Shown piece after piece: positions 1 to 6,469 of a stretch of 10,583 nt of DNA. Each line of letters begins with the position of its first letter. The first letter of the stretch is position 1. A program made the translations under genes and the position numbers. Below the pieces are notes generated by a model that was not told the DNA's origin, did no database searches, and worked only from the letters and a program-made list of their open reading frames with translations. This stretch comes from an uncultured Collinsella sp. (GTDB lineage Bacteria > Actinomycetota > Coriobacteriia > Coriobacteriales > Coriobacteriaceae), in NCBI GenBank assembly GCA_900757235.1, contig CAAENB010000012.1, positions 1 to 10,583 of the forward strand, read 5' to 3'.

Positions 1-1
1 C

Positions 2-601
2 ATGGGCGATGCCTGCCCGCTGCCCGTCGTCAAGACGCTCAAAGCTCTGAAGCAGCTTGATGGCGAGGGTGCTGTGGTGACCTCGGTCGACAACGAGACC
101 GCCGTCAAGAACATCTCCAAGATGGCGCAGGAGAAAGGCTGCACGGCCTCGGTCGAGAAGGTTTCTGACGCCGAGTGGCACGTGACCGTGGCGACCTCTG
201 GCGCCGTTGCCGTGGCCGATCCCGAGCAGGATGGCGCTGCCTTCTGTGATGCCAGCGCCGGCAAGGGCAAGCTCGTCATTTCCGTCTACACCGACTGCAT
301 GGGCCGTGGCGACGACGTGCTGGGCCACAAGCTCATGAAGGCGTTTATCTTTGCCGTGACGCAGCAGGAGGAGCTGCCCGCGACCATGCTGTTCTACAAC
401 GGCGGCGCCAAGCTCACCGTCGAGGGCTCGCCGGTGCTCGACGACCTGAAGGGCCTGGCCGAGCAGGGTGTCGAGATTCTCACCTGCGGTACCTGCCTCG
501 ACCACTTTGGCATTAAGGACCAGCTCGCGGTGGGCGAGGTCACGAACATGTACGTGATCGTGGAGAAGATGGAGCAGGCCGTGCGCGTCGTGCGCCCGTA
601 G
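2..601 (+). CDS. yedF: Selenium metabolism protein YedF (5'-partial)
   Basis: Two-domain protein of the YedF family, a putative carrier or reductase for reduced sulfur or selenium; its exact reaction is not established. The N-terminal TusA/SirA-like domain shows the CPLP motif (Cys at residue 5 of the visible frame). The C-terminal DsrE-like domain, from about residue 90, has a DCMGRGDD segment (Cys99) and a CGTC pair (Cys162 and Cys165) followed by the family-typical DHFGIKDQL and GEVTNMYVIVEKM. The ATG at base 2 is probably not the start: TusA domains normally have several residues before the Cys-Pro motif, so the 5' end most likely lies outside the window. It is the first visible gene of an operon; the DUF3343 gene begins 19 bases after its stop. 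YedF genes of this two-domain form commonly sit near selD, which may lie upstream. Confidence 0.9.
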   Translation: MGDACPLPVVKTLKALKQLDGEGAVVTSVDNETAVKNISKMAQEKGCTASVEKVSDAEWHVTVATSGAVAVADPEQDGAAFCDASAGKGKLVISVYTDCMGRGDDVLGHKLMKAFIFAVTQQEELPATMLFYNGGAKLTVEGSPVLDDLKGLAEQGVEILTCGTCLDHFGIKDQLAVGEVTNMYVIVEKMEQAVRVVRP

Positions 602-620
602 CGTATTGGTTGGAGTTGCC

Positions 621-872
621 ATGAGGGAGAAGCGCCCGGCGCTTGTCATCACGTTTCCCACCACGGCGTCCGCCATGGGCTGCGAGTCCCTGTGCATTGA
701 GCGCGGCCTTCCCGGGCGAACGATTCCCGTGCCCGGGGAGGTCGCTGCCGGCTGCGGTCTGGCGTGGAAGGCGTTGCCTGCCGATGAGGAACTGCTGCGC
801 GGCGAACTCGCCGAGGCGGGTGTTCCCACCGAGGGCTATACCGTGATTGATATGTGGGAGGTCGTGCGATGA
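621..872 (+). CDS. DUF3343 protein, putative Se/S carrier-like
   Basis: Small protein of 83 residues in the DUF3343 family, described as putative Se/S carrier-like. The signature is a TFPTTASAM segment near the N-terminus followed by RTIPVPGEVAAGCGLAWK, which matches the family's IPVPxxxxAGCGLA core. Cys45 in that core is the likely chalcogen-binding residue, and Cys21 and Cys25 lie ahead of it. I chose the ATG at 621 because a GGAG ribosome-binding site lies about six bases upstream. An in-frame TTG at 606 would add five residues and has no such site. The stop codon overlaps the next start (ATGA at 869-872), so the gene is probably translationally coupled to the desulfurase. A role in passing sulfur or selenium between the desulfurase and YedF is inferred from this context. 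Confidence 0.87.
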   Translation: MREKRPALVITFPTTASAMGCESLCIERGLPGRTIPVPGEVAAGCGLAWKALPADEELLRGELAEAGVPTEGYTVIDMWEVVR

Positions 873-2008
873 TCTACCTGGATAACGCGGCGACGACCAT
901 GCATAAGCCGCAGACGGTCATCGATGCCGTGACGCAGGCGATGTGCTCGCTTGGCAATGCCGGGCGCGGCGCCACGTCGGGTGCCCTCGATGCCGCTCGT
1001 ACGATTCATGGCTGCCGTGCCAAGCTCGCGCGCCTTTTGGGTTGCCCGAGGGCGGACCATGTGTGCTTTACGCCCAACTCCACGGCGGCGCTCAACACCG
1101 CCATCAATGGCGTAGTGCGCCCCGGCGACCGCGTGGTCACGACGGTACTCGAGCACAACTCCGTGCTGCGTCCGCTCAACCGCCTGTCGGCTGAGCAGGG
1201 CGTGACGGTTGAGCATGCGGGTTGCGACGTGAACGGCGCGCTCGATTACGACGAGCTCGAGCGGCTGGTCACGCCGAGCACACGTGCCGTGGTGGTGACG
1301 CACGCCTCCAATGTGACCGGCAACGCGGTCGACATCGCGCGCGTGGCGGCCATGGCCCATGCTGCCGGTGCGCTGGTGATCGTCGATGCCTCGCAATCTG
1401 CCGGCACGGCGCATATCGATATGCAGACCATGGGGCTCGACATGGTGTGCTTTACCGGCCACAAGGGGCTCATGGGACCTCAAGGCACCGGCGGCCTGGC
1501 CGTGGCGGAGGGCATTGATGTGGCTCCCTGGGCCATGGGCGGCACGGGCGTGCACAGCTTCGATGCGCTGCAGCCGCGGGAGTGGCCCACGCGCCTTGAG
1601 GCGGGCACGCTCAACGGTCACGGTATCGCCGGCCTTTCTGCCGGCCTCGACTTTATCGAGGCCCAGGGCGGGGTGGAGGCGATTTCGGCTCACGAGCGCG
1701 CGCTCGCCGAACGCTTCCTCGCCGGCGTTCGTGAGATTCCGGAAATCAAGCTCTACGGTGCCTTCGACCAGCCAGCACGCTCGGCGATCGTCTCGCTCAA
1801 CGTGGGCGATATCGATTCGGCCGAGATCTCGGATGCGCTCATGCAAGGGTGGGGGATTGCGACGCGCCCCGGCGCCCACTGCGCTCCGCTCATGCACCGC
1901 GCGTTGGGGACCGAGCGCCAGGGTGTCGTTCGCTTCTCGTTTGGGTATTTCAACACAGACGAGGAAGTTGACGCCGCGATTGAAGCTTTGCGCGATTTAG
2001 CTTGCTAA
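869..2008 (+). CDS. Class V aminotransferase: cysteine desulfurase / selenocysteine lyase
   Basis: PLP-dependent enzyme of the NifS/SufS/CsdB superfamily, 379 residues, expected to release sulfur from cysteine or selenium from selenocysteine in the cytoplasm. It opens with the family signature IYLDNAATTMHKP. The PLP lysine is in TGHKG (Lys199). The catalytic cysteine is in RPGAHCAP (Cys338), followed by the C-terminal GVVRFSFGYFNTDEEVD block typical of the shorter 'cysteine desulfurase family protein' group. I chose the ATG at 869 because it overlaps the previous stop and places YLDNAATT at the N-terminus as usual; an in-frame ATG at 854 lies inside the upstream gene. With YedF and DUF3343 upstream, a selenium-delivery role is likely, but sequence alone does not separate Cys from Sec preference. 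Confidence 0.9.
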   Translation: MIYLDNAATTMHKPQTVIDAVTQAMCSLGNAGRGATSGALDAARTIHGCRAKLARLLGCPRADHVCFTPNSTAALNTAINGVVRPGDRVVTTVLEHNSVLRPLNRLSAEQGVTVEHAGCDVNGALDYDELERLVTPSTRAVVVTHASNVTGNAVDIARVAAMAHAAGALVIVDASQSAGTAHIDMQTMGLDMVCFTGHKGLMGPQGTGGLAVAEGIDVAPWAMGGTGVHSFDALQPREWPTRLEAGTLNGHGIAGLSAGLDFIEAQGGVEAISAHERALAERFLAGVREIPEIKLYGAFDQPARSAIVSLNVGDIDSAEISDALMQGWGIATRPGAHCAPLMHRALGTERQGVVRFSFGYFNTDEEVDAAIEALRDLAC

Positions 2009-2014
2009 AGCGTA

Positions 2015-2020
2015 TATACT
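2015..2020 (+). promoter_or_regulatory. Possible -10 box (TATACT) upstream of brnQ
   Basis: TATACT lies just after the desulfurase stop and ahead of the GC-rich hairpin. I see no convincing -35 at 16-18 bases. Initiation about seven bases downstream would fall inside the left arm of the 2023-2047 hairpin, so a locally started brnQ transcript would not form the full terminator. Confidence 0.3.
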
Positions 2021-2022
2021 TG

Positions 2023-2057
2023 CGGGACGGGTCTTTTGCCCGTCCCGTTTTTGTTTT
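2023..2057 (+). terminator. Rho-independent terminator of the yedF-DUF3343-desulfurase operon
   Basis: A perfect 9-bp stem, CGGGACGGG (2023-2031) with CCCGTCCCG (2039-2047), closes a 7-base loop. It is followed by TTTTTGTTTT. It starts 14 bases after the desulfurase stop, ends the selenium operon and separates it from brnQ. Confidence 0.93.
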
Positions 2058-2075
2058 GACTCGAAAGGTGGTCCC

Positions 2076-3434
2076 ATGGCTTCATCCGCTCCGCGCGGTC
2101 TGCGCTCCGACCATGTCGTCACCGTCGGCATCGCTCTGTTCTCGATGCTCTTTGGCGCCGGCAACCTCATTATTCCGCCGCTGCTGGCGCTGCAGGCAGG
2201 TTCCGCCACGCCGGTCGCCATGTTCGGCTTTCTAATTGCCGCCATCGGCCTGCCCGTCATGGGCTTTATCGCCGTGGCGCTTGCCGGAACGGCGCGCGAG
2301 CTTGCTGGCCGCGTGCACCCCAAGTTTGGCGAGTTCTTTGTCGCGGCGGTGTATCTGGCCATTGGCCCGTGCCTGGCCATTCCGCGTACGAGTTCCACGG
2401 CCTTCGAGATGCTGGTGCCGCTGTTGCCCGAGGGCGTCTCGCTCGGCACGGCGCGCCTGGTGTTTGCCGTCGGCTTCTTCGTCGTCGCGTTTGCGCTCAC
2501 GCTGCGCCCGGGCGTCATCACACGCGTGCTCGGCCGCATTACGGGCCCCGCGCTCATTGCCCTTATCGTATTGGTCGTGGGTGCCGCCATGGTCTCGCCG
2601 CTGGGCCCCGCCGCCGCGCCGCAGGCTCCCTATGATGCCGGTGCTGCCGTGCAGGGCTTTTTGACCGGCTACCAGACCATGGACCTGCTCGCGTCGCTCG
2701 CCTTTGGCATCATCATCGCCGAGACCATCCACGAGCTGGGCGTTACCGATGACAAGCGCGTGGCCTTCGAGATTTCGCGCTCCGGCGTGATCGCCGGCGT
2801 GCTCATGGCCATCATCTACTGCGGCTTGGGACTTGCCGGTATGCAGCTCGGCACCGTGATGCCCGACGCTACCAACGGCGCCGCCATCCTCGCCCGTTCG
2901 GCCTCCATGCATTTTGGGCTTGCCGGCACGGTCGTGGTCTTCGCCATCTTCTTCCTCGCCTGCATGAACGTGTGCATCGGCCTCATCAGCTGCTGCTCGC
3001 GTTACTTCTGCGAGACGTATGTGGTCGAAGGGGGAGCGGAGGCCTCTGAGGAGGCCATGCGCCGTCCCTTTGCGGTTCTCGCCTTTGTGTTCGCAGCGTT
3101 TTCGTGCGTGCTCTCCAACGTGGGCCTCGACGTGATTCTTATGTTCTCGGTGCCCATGCTCAACGCCTTGTATCCCGTTGCCATCGTGCTGGTACTGATG
3201 GGCCTGGTGCACGGCTTTTGCGACGCGCATCCGCAGGTGTGGGTTTGGGTCGGCGGCGTTGTCGCGGTGCAGAGCGTGATCACCTCGGTTCGCGACGCGT
3301 TCTTTGCGGGTGCGTGGCTGCCGTTCGATGCGCTGCCGCTGGCTGATATTGGAGCCTCGTGGGCGCCGGTTGCCGTTGTGGCGCTTGCGATCGGCCTGCT
3401 CCATAGCCGGTTTGTCGCACATTCGAGGAGCTAG
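2076..3434 (+). CDS. brnQ: Branched-chain amino acid transport system II carrier protein
   Basis: Integral membrane carrier of 452 residues in the LIVCS family, expected to import leucine, isoleucine and valine with a cation. It begins with the family's conserved first helix, IALFSMLFGAGNLIIPPLLAL (about residues 25-45), and continues with the GxxxGLPVMGFIAVALAG segment and the AIGPCLAIPRTSSTAFE block (about 98-114). About twelve hydrophobic segments span the rest of the chain. The ATG at 2076 is preceded by AAAGGTGG at suitable spacing. The gene stands alone between the 2023-2055 terminator and the tRNA promoter. The 5-bp hairpin GGGGA-GTC-TCCCC at 3456-3468 is the only candidate end signal and is weak. 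Substrate preference within the family cannot be read from the sequence. Confidence 0.93.
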   Translation: MASSAPRGLRSDHVVTVGIALFSMLFGAGNLIIPPLLALQAGSATPVAMFGFLIAAIGLPVMGFIAVALAGTARELAGRVHPKFGEFFVAAVYLAIGPCLAIPRTSSTAFEMLVPLLPEGVSLGTARLVFAVGFFVVAFALTLRPGVITRVLGRITGPALIALIVLVVGAAMVSPLGPAAAPQAPYDAGAAVQGFLTGYQTMDLLASLAFGIIIAETIHELGVTDDKRVAFEISRSGVIAGVLMAIIYCGLGLAGMQLGTVMPDATNGAAILARSASMHFGLAGTVVVFAIFFLACMNVCIGLISCCSRYFCETYVVEGGAEASEEAMRRPFAVLAFVFAAFSCVLSNVGLDVILMFSVPMLNALYPVAIVLVLMGLVHGFCDAHPQVWVWVGGVVAVQSVITSVRDAFFAGAWLPFDALPLADIGASWAPVAVVALAIGLLHSRFVAHSRS

Positions 3435-3445
3435 GGTATCGTCGC

Positions 3446-3474
3446 TTGCACAGGCGGGGAGTCTCCCCTATAAT
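3446..3474 (+). promoter_or_regulatory. Promoter of the tRNA-Pro/tRNA-Gly unit
   Basis: TTGCAC (3446-3451) and a perfect TATAAT (3469-3474) are separated by 17 bases, pointing at the tRNA genes. Predicted initiation is near 3481, about 45 bases before tRNA-Pro. The spacer contains the palindrome GGGGAGTCTCCCC (3456-3468), which could be an operator or a weak brnQ terminator. Confidence 0.7.
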
Positions 3475-3525
3475 TTCCTTCGCTTTGGGACACGCAAGGT
3501 TTAGACCTTAGCTGCTCAACACCTT

Positions 3526-3602
3526 CGGGACGTGGCGCAGTTTGGTAGCGCGCCTGCTTTGGGAGCAGGATGTCGCAGGTTCAAATCCTGTCGTCCCGAC
3601 CA
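3526..3602 (+). tRNA. tRNA-Pro (anticodon TGG)
   Basis: A 77-nt cloverleaf with a 7-bp acceptor stem CGGGACG/CGTCCCG and encoded ACCA at the 3' end. The anticodon stem CCTGC/GCAGG closes the loop TTTGGGA, with anticodon TGG at 3560-3562. The T arm is GCAGG-TTCAAAT-CCTGT. It is followed six bases later by tRNA-Gly, probably in one transcript. Confidence 0.97.
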
Positions 3603-3608
3603 TATCTT

Positions 3609-3682
3609 GCGGGCGTAGTTCAATGGTAGAACCCCAGCCTTCCAAGCTGATGACGCGGGTTCGATTCCCGTCGCCCGCTCCA
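3609..3682 (+). tRNA. tRNA-Gly (anticodon TCC)
   Basis: A 74-nt cloverleaf with acceptor stem GCGGGCG/CGCCCGC and encoded TCCA. The anticodon stem CAGC/GCTG closes the loop CTTCCAA, with anticodon TCC at 3641-3643. The T loop is TTCGATT. The 3' half of this gene is copied twice in the following 190 bases, once inverted and once direct; see the repeat entries at 3665-3870 and 3744-3865. Confidence 0.97.
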
Positions 3683-3695
3683 TAAGAATTGTTTT

Positions 3696-3732
3696 AACAG
3701 CTTTGGTTTCCTTTGGGGATCAGAGCTGTTTT
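3696..3732 (+). terminator. Terminator of the tRNA unit
   Basis: AACAGCT (3696-3702) pairs with AGCTGTT (3724-3730). Pairing continues inward with several G-U pairs to CC (3710-3711)/GG (3715-3716), leaving a TTT loop. The strand ends in TTTTCGTTT. It lies 13 bases after tRNA-Gly. Confidence 0.7.
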
Positions 3733-3743
3733 CGTTTACGCGC

Positions 3744-3865
3744 CGGGCGACGGGAATCGAACCCGCCAGGGTGCGGTGCTGAGAAAATGCGTGAGCATTT
3801 TCCAGCGCAGCACGCAAGGGCCGAAGGCCCGCAGCGAAGCAAATCCTTGGACTTCCCGTCGCCCG
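3744..3865. repeat. Palindromic element with ends copied from tRNA-Gly
   Basis: The outer arms CGGGCGACGGGAA (3744-3756) and TTCCCGTCGCCCG (3853-3865) are perfect 13-bp inverted repeats. The left end, 3744-3766, is an exact 23-nt reverse complement of tRNA-Gly 3655-3677 (T arm plus acceptor strand). Inside are two hairpins. One is at 3771-3813, with an 8-bp GAAAATGC/GCATTTTC tip, a GTGA loop and an 11-pair lower stem containing one mismatch. The other is GGGCC-GAA-GGCCC at 3818-3830. The whole can fold as a three-way junction. No protein-coding gene is credible here: the reading frames crossing it are translated tRNA and hairpin sequence. It looks like a REP- or MITE-like repeat; copy number cannot be judged from one window. 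Confidence 0.75.
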
Positions 3866-3875
3866 CTCCAAGCTA

Positions 3876-3881
3876 TATAAT
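3876..3881 (+). promoter_or_regulatory. Possible -10 box (TATAAT) for focA
   Basis: A perfect TATAAT lies six bases after the direct tRNA-Gly copy. The hexamer 17 bases upstream is TTCCCG (3853-3858), which is itself the start of the tRNA-derived repeat and a weak -35. Another candidate, TTGGAC (3847-3852), is too far at 23 bases. Transcription from here would give a focA leader of about 100 bases. Confidence 0.4.
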
Positions 3882-3990
3882 CGCAGGCCAATATGCTAAT
3901 TTGGCTCGCGTTTATTTTTATACCGTCCGACCTCGCAGGGCAAATGAACCAGGAGCGTTTGTCCCGAATCGTAAGAAAGAAGTGATTTCC

Positions 3991-4827
3991 ATGGCACAGA
4001 GTAAGGCAGAATACCCCACCTCCGATTGCCTGGCGCCCGCCGCGATCGAGGCGAAGACCGAGGCCGCAGGCGTTACCAAGGCCAACCTGCCGGTCTCGAA
4101 GGCCTTTTTGCTCGCCATGTTCGCCGGCGCGTTCATCGCCTTCGGCGGCCTGTTCTTCACGGTCTTTCTGAGCGATCCCACGCTTTGCTGGGGCGCCCAG
4201 CGCTTCGTGGGCGGTCTTGCTTTTTGCCTGGGACTGGTGCTCGTGCTCATTTGCGGCGCGGAACTGTTTACCGGCAACTCGCTTATGGTCTGCGCGCTTA
4301 AGAGCAAAAAGATCACGCTCGTCCAGATGCTCAAGGCTTGGGCTATTGTGTGGATCGGCAACTTTGCCGGCGCCCTGTTCGTTGTCTTTTTGATTTACAT
4401 GGCAGCCATTTACAAACTCAACGGCGAGGCCGTCGCCAACACCATGGTGAGTGTCGCCGCCGGTAAGGTTACGATCGGCGCCGTCACCATCTTCTTCCGC
4501 GGCATTCTGTGCAACATCTTTGTGTGCCTGGCCGTATGGATCGGTACCGCCGGCAAGACCGTGGTCGATAAGGTCGTGGGCATTCTGCTGCCCATTGCCG
4601 CCTTTGTGGCCTGCGGTTTTGAGCACTGCGTTGCCAACATGTACTTTTTGCCTATGGGCATTTTGATGCACTCCTGCGGCTATGGAGCCGATGTCGCCGG
4701 CGCCGATGCCCTCAATGCTGCCGGGTTGGCGCTCAACCTTACGGTCGCCACGCTGGGCAATATCGTGGGTGGCGCCCTGATCGTGGCGCTGGGCTACTGG
4801 TTTATCTACGCCAACAGGGAGGCCTAA
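3991..4827 (+). CDS. focA: Formate/nitrite transporter family channel (FocA-like)
   Basis: Inner-membrane channel of the FNT family, 278 residues, close to the usual length; these proteins form pentamers. Six membrane segments can be read from about residue 36 onward. Diagnostic motifs are CGAELFTGNSLM (about 88-99), RGILCNIFVCLAVW (170-183) and CGFEHCVANMYFLPMGI (208-224). His212 corresponds to the pore-gating histidine (His209 of E. coli FocA). The ATG at 3991 follows a purine-rich AGAAAGAAG. The frame is open far upstream, but that sequence crosses tRNA-derived repeat and is not protein-like. An in-frame GTG at 3982 would add three residues. Formate is the likely substrate because the next genes are selA and selB and bacterial formate dehydrogenases are often selenoproteins; nitrite cannot be excluded. 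Confidence 0.93.
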   Translation: MAQSKAEYPTSDCLAPAAIEAKTEAAGVTKANLPVSKAFLLAMFAGAFIAFGGLFFTVFLSDPTLCWGAQRFVGGLAFCLGLVLVLICGAELFTGNSLMVCALKSKKITLVQMLKAWAIVWIGNFAGALFVVFLIYMAAIYKLNGEAVANTMVSVAAGKVTIGAVTIFFRGILCNIFVCLAVWIGTAGKTVVDKVVGILLPIAAFVACGFEHCVANMYFLPMGILMHSCGYGADVAGADALNAAGLALNLTVATLGNIVGGALIVALGYWFIYANREA

Positions 4828-4849
4828 GGACCCAAGCCATAACCGACCA

Positions 4850-4933
4850 AAGAGGGACAGGTTTATTTGGCAGGTTTTGGACGAGGCGCTTCGACGTCTT
4901 GTCACGAGCTGCCATAATGGACCTGTCCCTTTT
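4850..4933. repeat. 84-nt imperfect palindrome between focA and selA (REP-like)
   Basis: Outer arms 4850-4862 and 4921-4933 pair over 13 bp with one G-U, including a perfect 10-bp AGGGACAGGT/ACCTGTCCCT. Pairing continues through an A/T-rich stretch with one bulge to GGCAG (4869-4873)/CTGCC (4909-4913). After an internal loop there is a 9-bp tip stem, GACGAGGCG (4880-4888) with CGTCTTGTC (4895-4903). The right arm ends in CCCTTTTG, so it might also slow transcription after focA. It has no long T run. The motif GGGACAGG recurs in modified form after selC. Confidence 0.7.
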
Positions 4934-5011
4934 GCGTGCGCGCCGGTATTTTTTTGCCCGATGACGATCGCGGGGGACCAGCTTTTTATTGAACATGTCG
5001 AAAGGCTTTTC

Positions 5012-6469
5012 ATGAGCGACTGCGAATCCATGTCTGCCGAGGTGCGCGGCCGCCTGCGTTCCATTCCCGCCGTTCACGAGCTGCTTGCCGAGTGGCCGGT
5101 CATGAAGGCTGCTGGCGATGCAGGCGACACGATGGTACGCGAGGCGATTGACGCCGAGCTCGATGCCGAGCGCGCGGCGATTCGCTCCGGCGCCCCTGCA
5201 AGGAACGAGCGCGAGCTCGCCTTGGCAATTGAGCAGCGGACCCATCGCCTGTCGCTGCCGACCCTGCGCCCTGCCGTCAACGCGACGGGCGTTGTGATTC
5301 ACACCAATCTGGGCCGCGCTCCGCTCGCTCCCGCGGCGGTGCAGGCGGTGACCGATGTCGCCCGAGGCTACAGCACGCTTGAGTATGACGTCTCAACCTG
5401 CGCTCGCGGGGGCCGCAAAGAGCATGCCGCGCGTCTGCTGCGCACGCTCACGGGGGCGCAGGACGCCTTAGTTGTCAACAACAATGCCGCCGCGGTGCTG
5501 TTGGTGCTTGCCGCGCACGCGGCTGGCAAAGAGGTCATCGTGAGCCGCGGCGAGCTTGTCGAGGTGGGCGGCAGCTTCCGCATCCCCGACATCATGGCGG
5601 CTTCGGGTGCCAAGCTTGTCGAGGTTGGCTCTACCAACCGCACACATCTGGACGATTATCGAAGCGCCATTACGCCCAACACGGCGATGATCTTGAAAGT
5701 TCATCCTTCTAATTACCGTATCGAGGGCTTCCACGAGGAGGTTTCCGCGGCGGAGCTTTCCGCGCTGGCGCATGAGCACGGGCTGTTGCTGTACGAGGAT
5801 CAGGGCTCGGGCGCTTTGCTTGCAGACGGGGTGCTCGCCGATGCGGGGGAGAAGCCCACGTCCGCCTCGCTTTGCGCCGGCGTTGACGTCGTCTCGTGCT
5901 CGGGTGACAAGCTGCTCGGTGCCTCGCAGGCAGGCATTATTCTCGGCAGCGCCCAGGCAATCGCCGCCTGTGCCTCGCATCCTCTTATGCGCGCGCTTCG
6001 CCCTGGCAAGCTCACGCTCGCGGCGCTCGAGGCCACTTTGCGACTGTATGTGACCGGTCCCGATGCGGCGCATCGGGAGATCCCGGTACTCAACATGCTT
6101 TCCGGCGCGCCGGCTCCGCTCGAGCGCCAGGCCAAGCGCCTGCACGACCGCATGCTGCGCAAGCTTCGCGAGGCTCAGTGCGAGGAGGCCGTGGAGCTGC
6201 AGGTTGTCGAGGGCGCCTCTACTCCCGGCGGCGGATCGCTGCCGACTGTCGAGCTCCCTACATTTTGCGTTGCCGTCTGTCCCGTCGATGGGCGTCTATC
6301 CGCCGATGGCCTAAAGCGCGCTATGGTACAGGAGCCCGATACGCCGGTTGTGACGCGCGTGCGGCACGACCAGGTGCTTTTTGACGTTCGCACGCTTTTG
6401 CGCGACACCGACCTTGACCTGTGTGCGTCTGCGTTGGCGGATGCCGTGCGGGCAGGTTTGCGTCGATGA
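5012..6469 (+). CDS. selA: L-seryl-tRNA(Sec) selenium transferase (SelA)
   Basis: PLP enzyme that converts Ser-tRNA-Sec to Sec-tRNA-Sec using selenophosphate. It has 485 residues; E. coli SelA has 463. The small N-terminal domain includes RSIPAVHELL. The core starts at RPAVNATGVVIHTNLGRAPL (about 88-107), with LVVNNNAAAVLLVL and SRGELVEVGGSFRIPDIM following. The PLP lysine is Lys300 in SCSGDKLLGASQAGI, matching Lys295 of E. coli. I chose the ATG at 5012, preceded by GAAAGG, because it puts the SIPAVHELL block at the normal distance. An in-frame ATG at 4877 would read 45 residues from the palindromic repeat and is unlikely. The stop overlaps the selB start, so the two are translationally coupled. 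The gap to focA is 184 bases, mostly taken up by that repeat, and I see no clear promoter in it. Confidence 0.96.
   Translation: MSDCESMSAEVRGRLRSIPAVHELLAEWPVMKAAGDAGDTMVREAIDAELDAERAAIRSGAPARNERELALAIEQRTHRLSLPTLRPAVNATGVVIHTNLGRAPLAPAAVQAVTDVARGYSTLEYDVSTCARGGRKEHAARLLRTLTGAQDALVVNNNAAAVLLVLAAHAAGKEVIVSRGELVEVGGSFRIPDIMAASGAKLVEVGSTNRTHLDDYRSAITPNTAMILKVHPSNYRIEGFHEEVSAAELSALAHEHGLLLYEDQGSGALLADGVLADAGEKPTSASLCAGVDVVSCSGDKLLGASQAGIILGSAQAIAACASHPLMRALRPGKLTLAALEATLRLYVTGPDAAHREIPVLNMLSGAPAPLERQAKRLHDRMLRKLREAQCEEAVELQVVEGASTPGGGSLPTVELPTFCVAVCPVDGRLSADGLKRAMVQEPDTPVVTRVRHDQVLFDVRTLLRDTDLDLCASALADAVRAGLRR

Larger units (their letters stand above)
3665..3870. repeat. 18-bp direct repeats of the tRNA-Gly 3' end (att-like)
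   Basis: TTCCCGTCGCCCGCTCCA occurs at 3665-3682, as the true 3' end of tRNA-Gly including CCA, and again at 3853-3870. The copies are 188 bases apart and in the same orientation. A tRNA 3' end duplicated at a distance is the usual footprint of tRNA-targeting integrases. No integrase lies between the copies, so this is either a relic or a by-product of the hairpin element. Confidence 0.8.

Noticed and set aside
836..1897. Long minus-strand open frame opposite the desulfurase gene
   Set aside because: It has no family-like motifs and is rich in Arg and His, as expected from the complement of a high-GC coding gene. The + strand gene has clear catalytic residues.
2232..3422. Long minus-strand open frame opposite brnQ
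   Set aside because: Its hydrophilic, His/Arg/Gly-rich composition is the antisense image of a membrane protein, with no recognisable domain.
3496..3509. Small hairpin AAGGT-TTAG-ACCTT ahead of tRNA-Pro
   Set aside because: The stem is only five bp with no T run, so it may be chance or a minor leader structure.
3703..3990. N-terminal extension of focA back to 3703
   Set aside because: It would translate the tRNA terminator and the tRNA-derived palindrome (residues such as RRESNPPGCG are read-through of tRNA sequence). The ATG at 3991 has a better leader and matches the family length.
4877..5011. N-terminal extension of selA back to 4877
   Set aside because: The extra 45 residues come from the imperfect palindrome and non-coding sequence. 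The ATG at 5012 has GAAAGG upstream and gives a normal SelA N-terminus.
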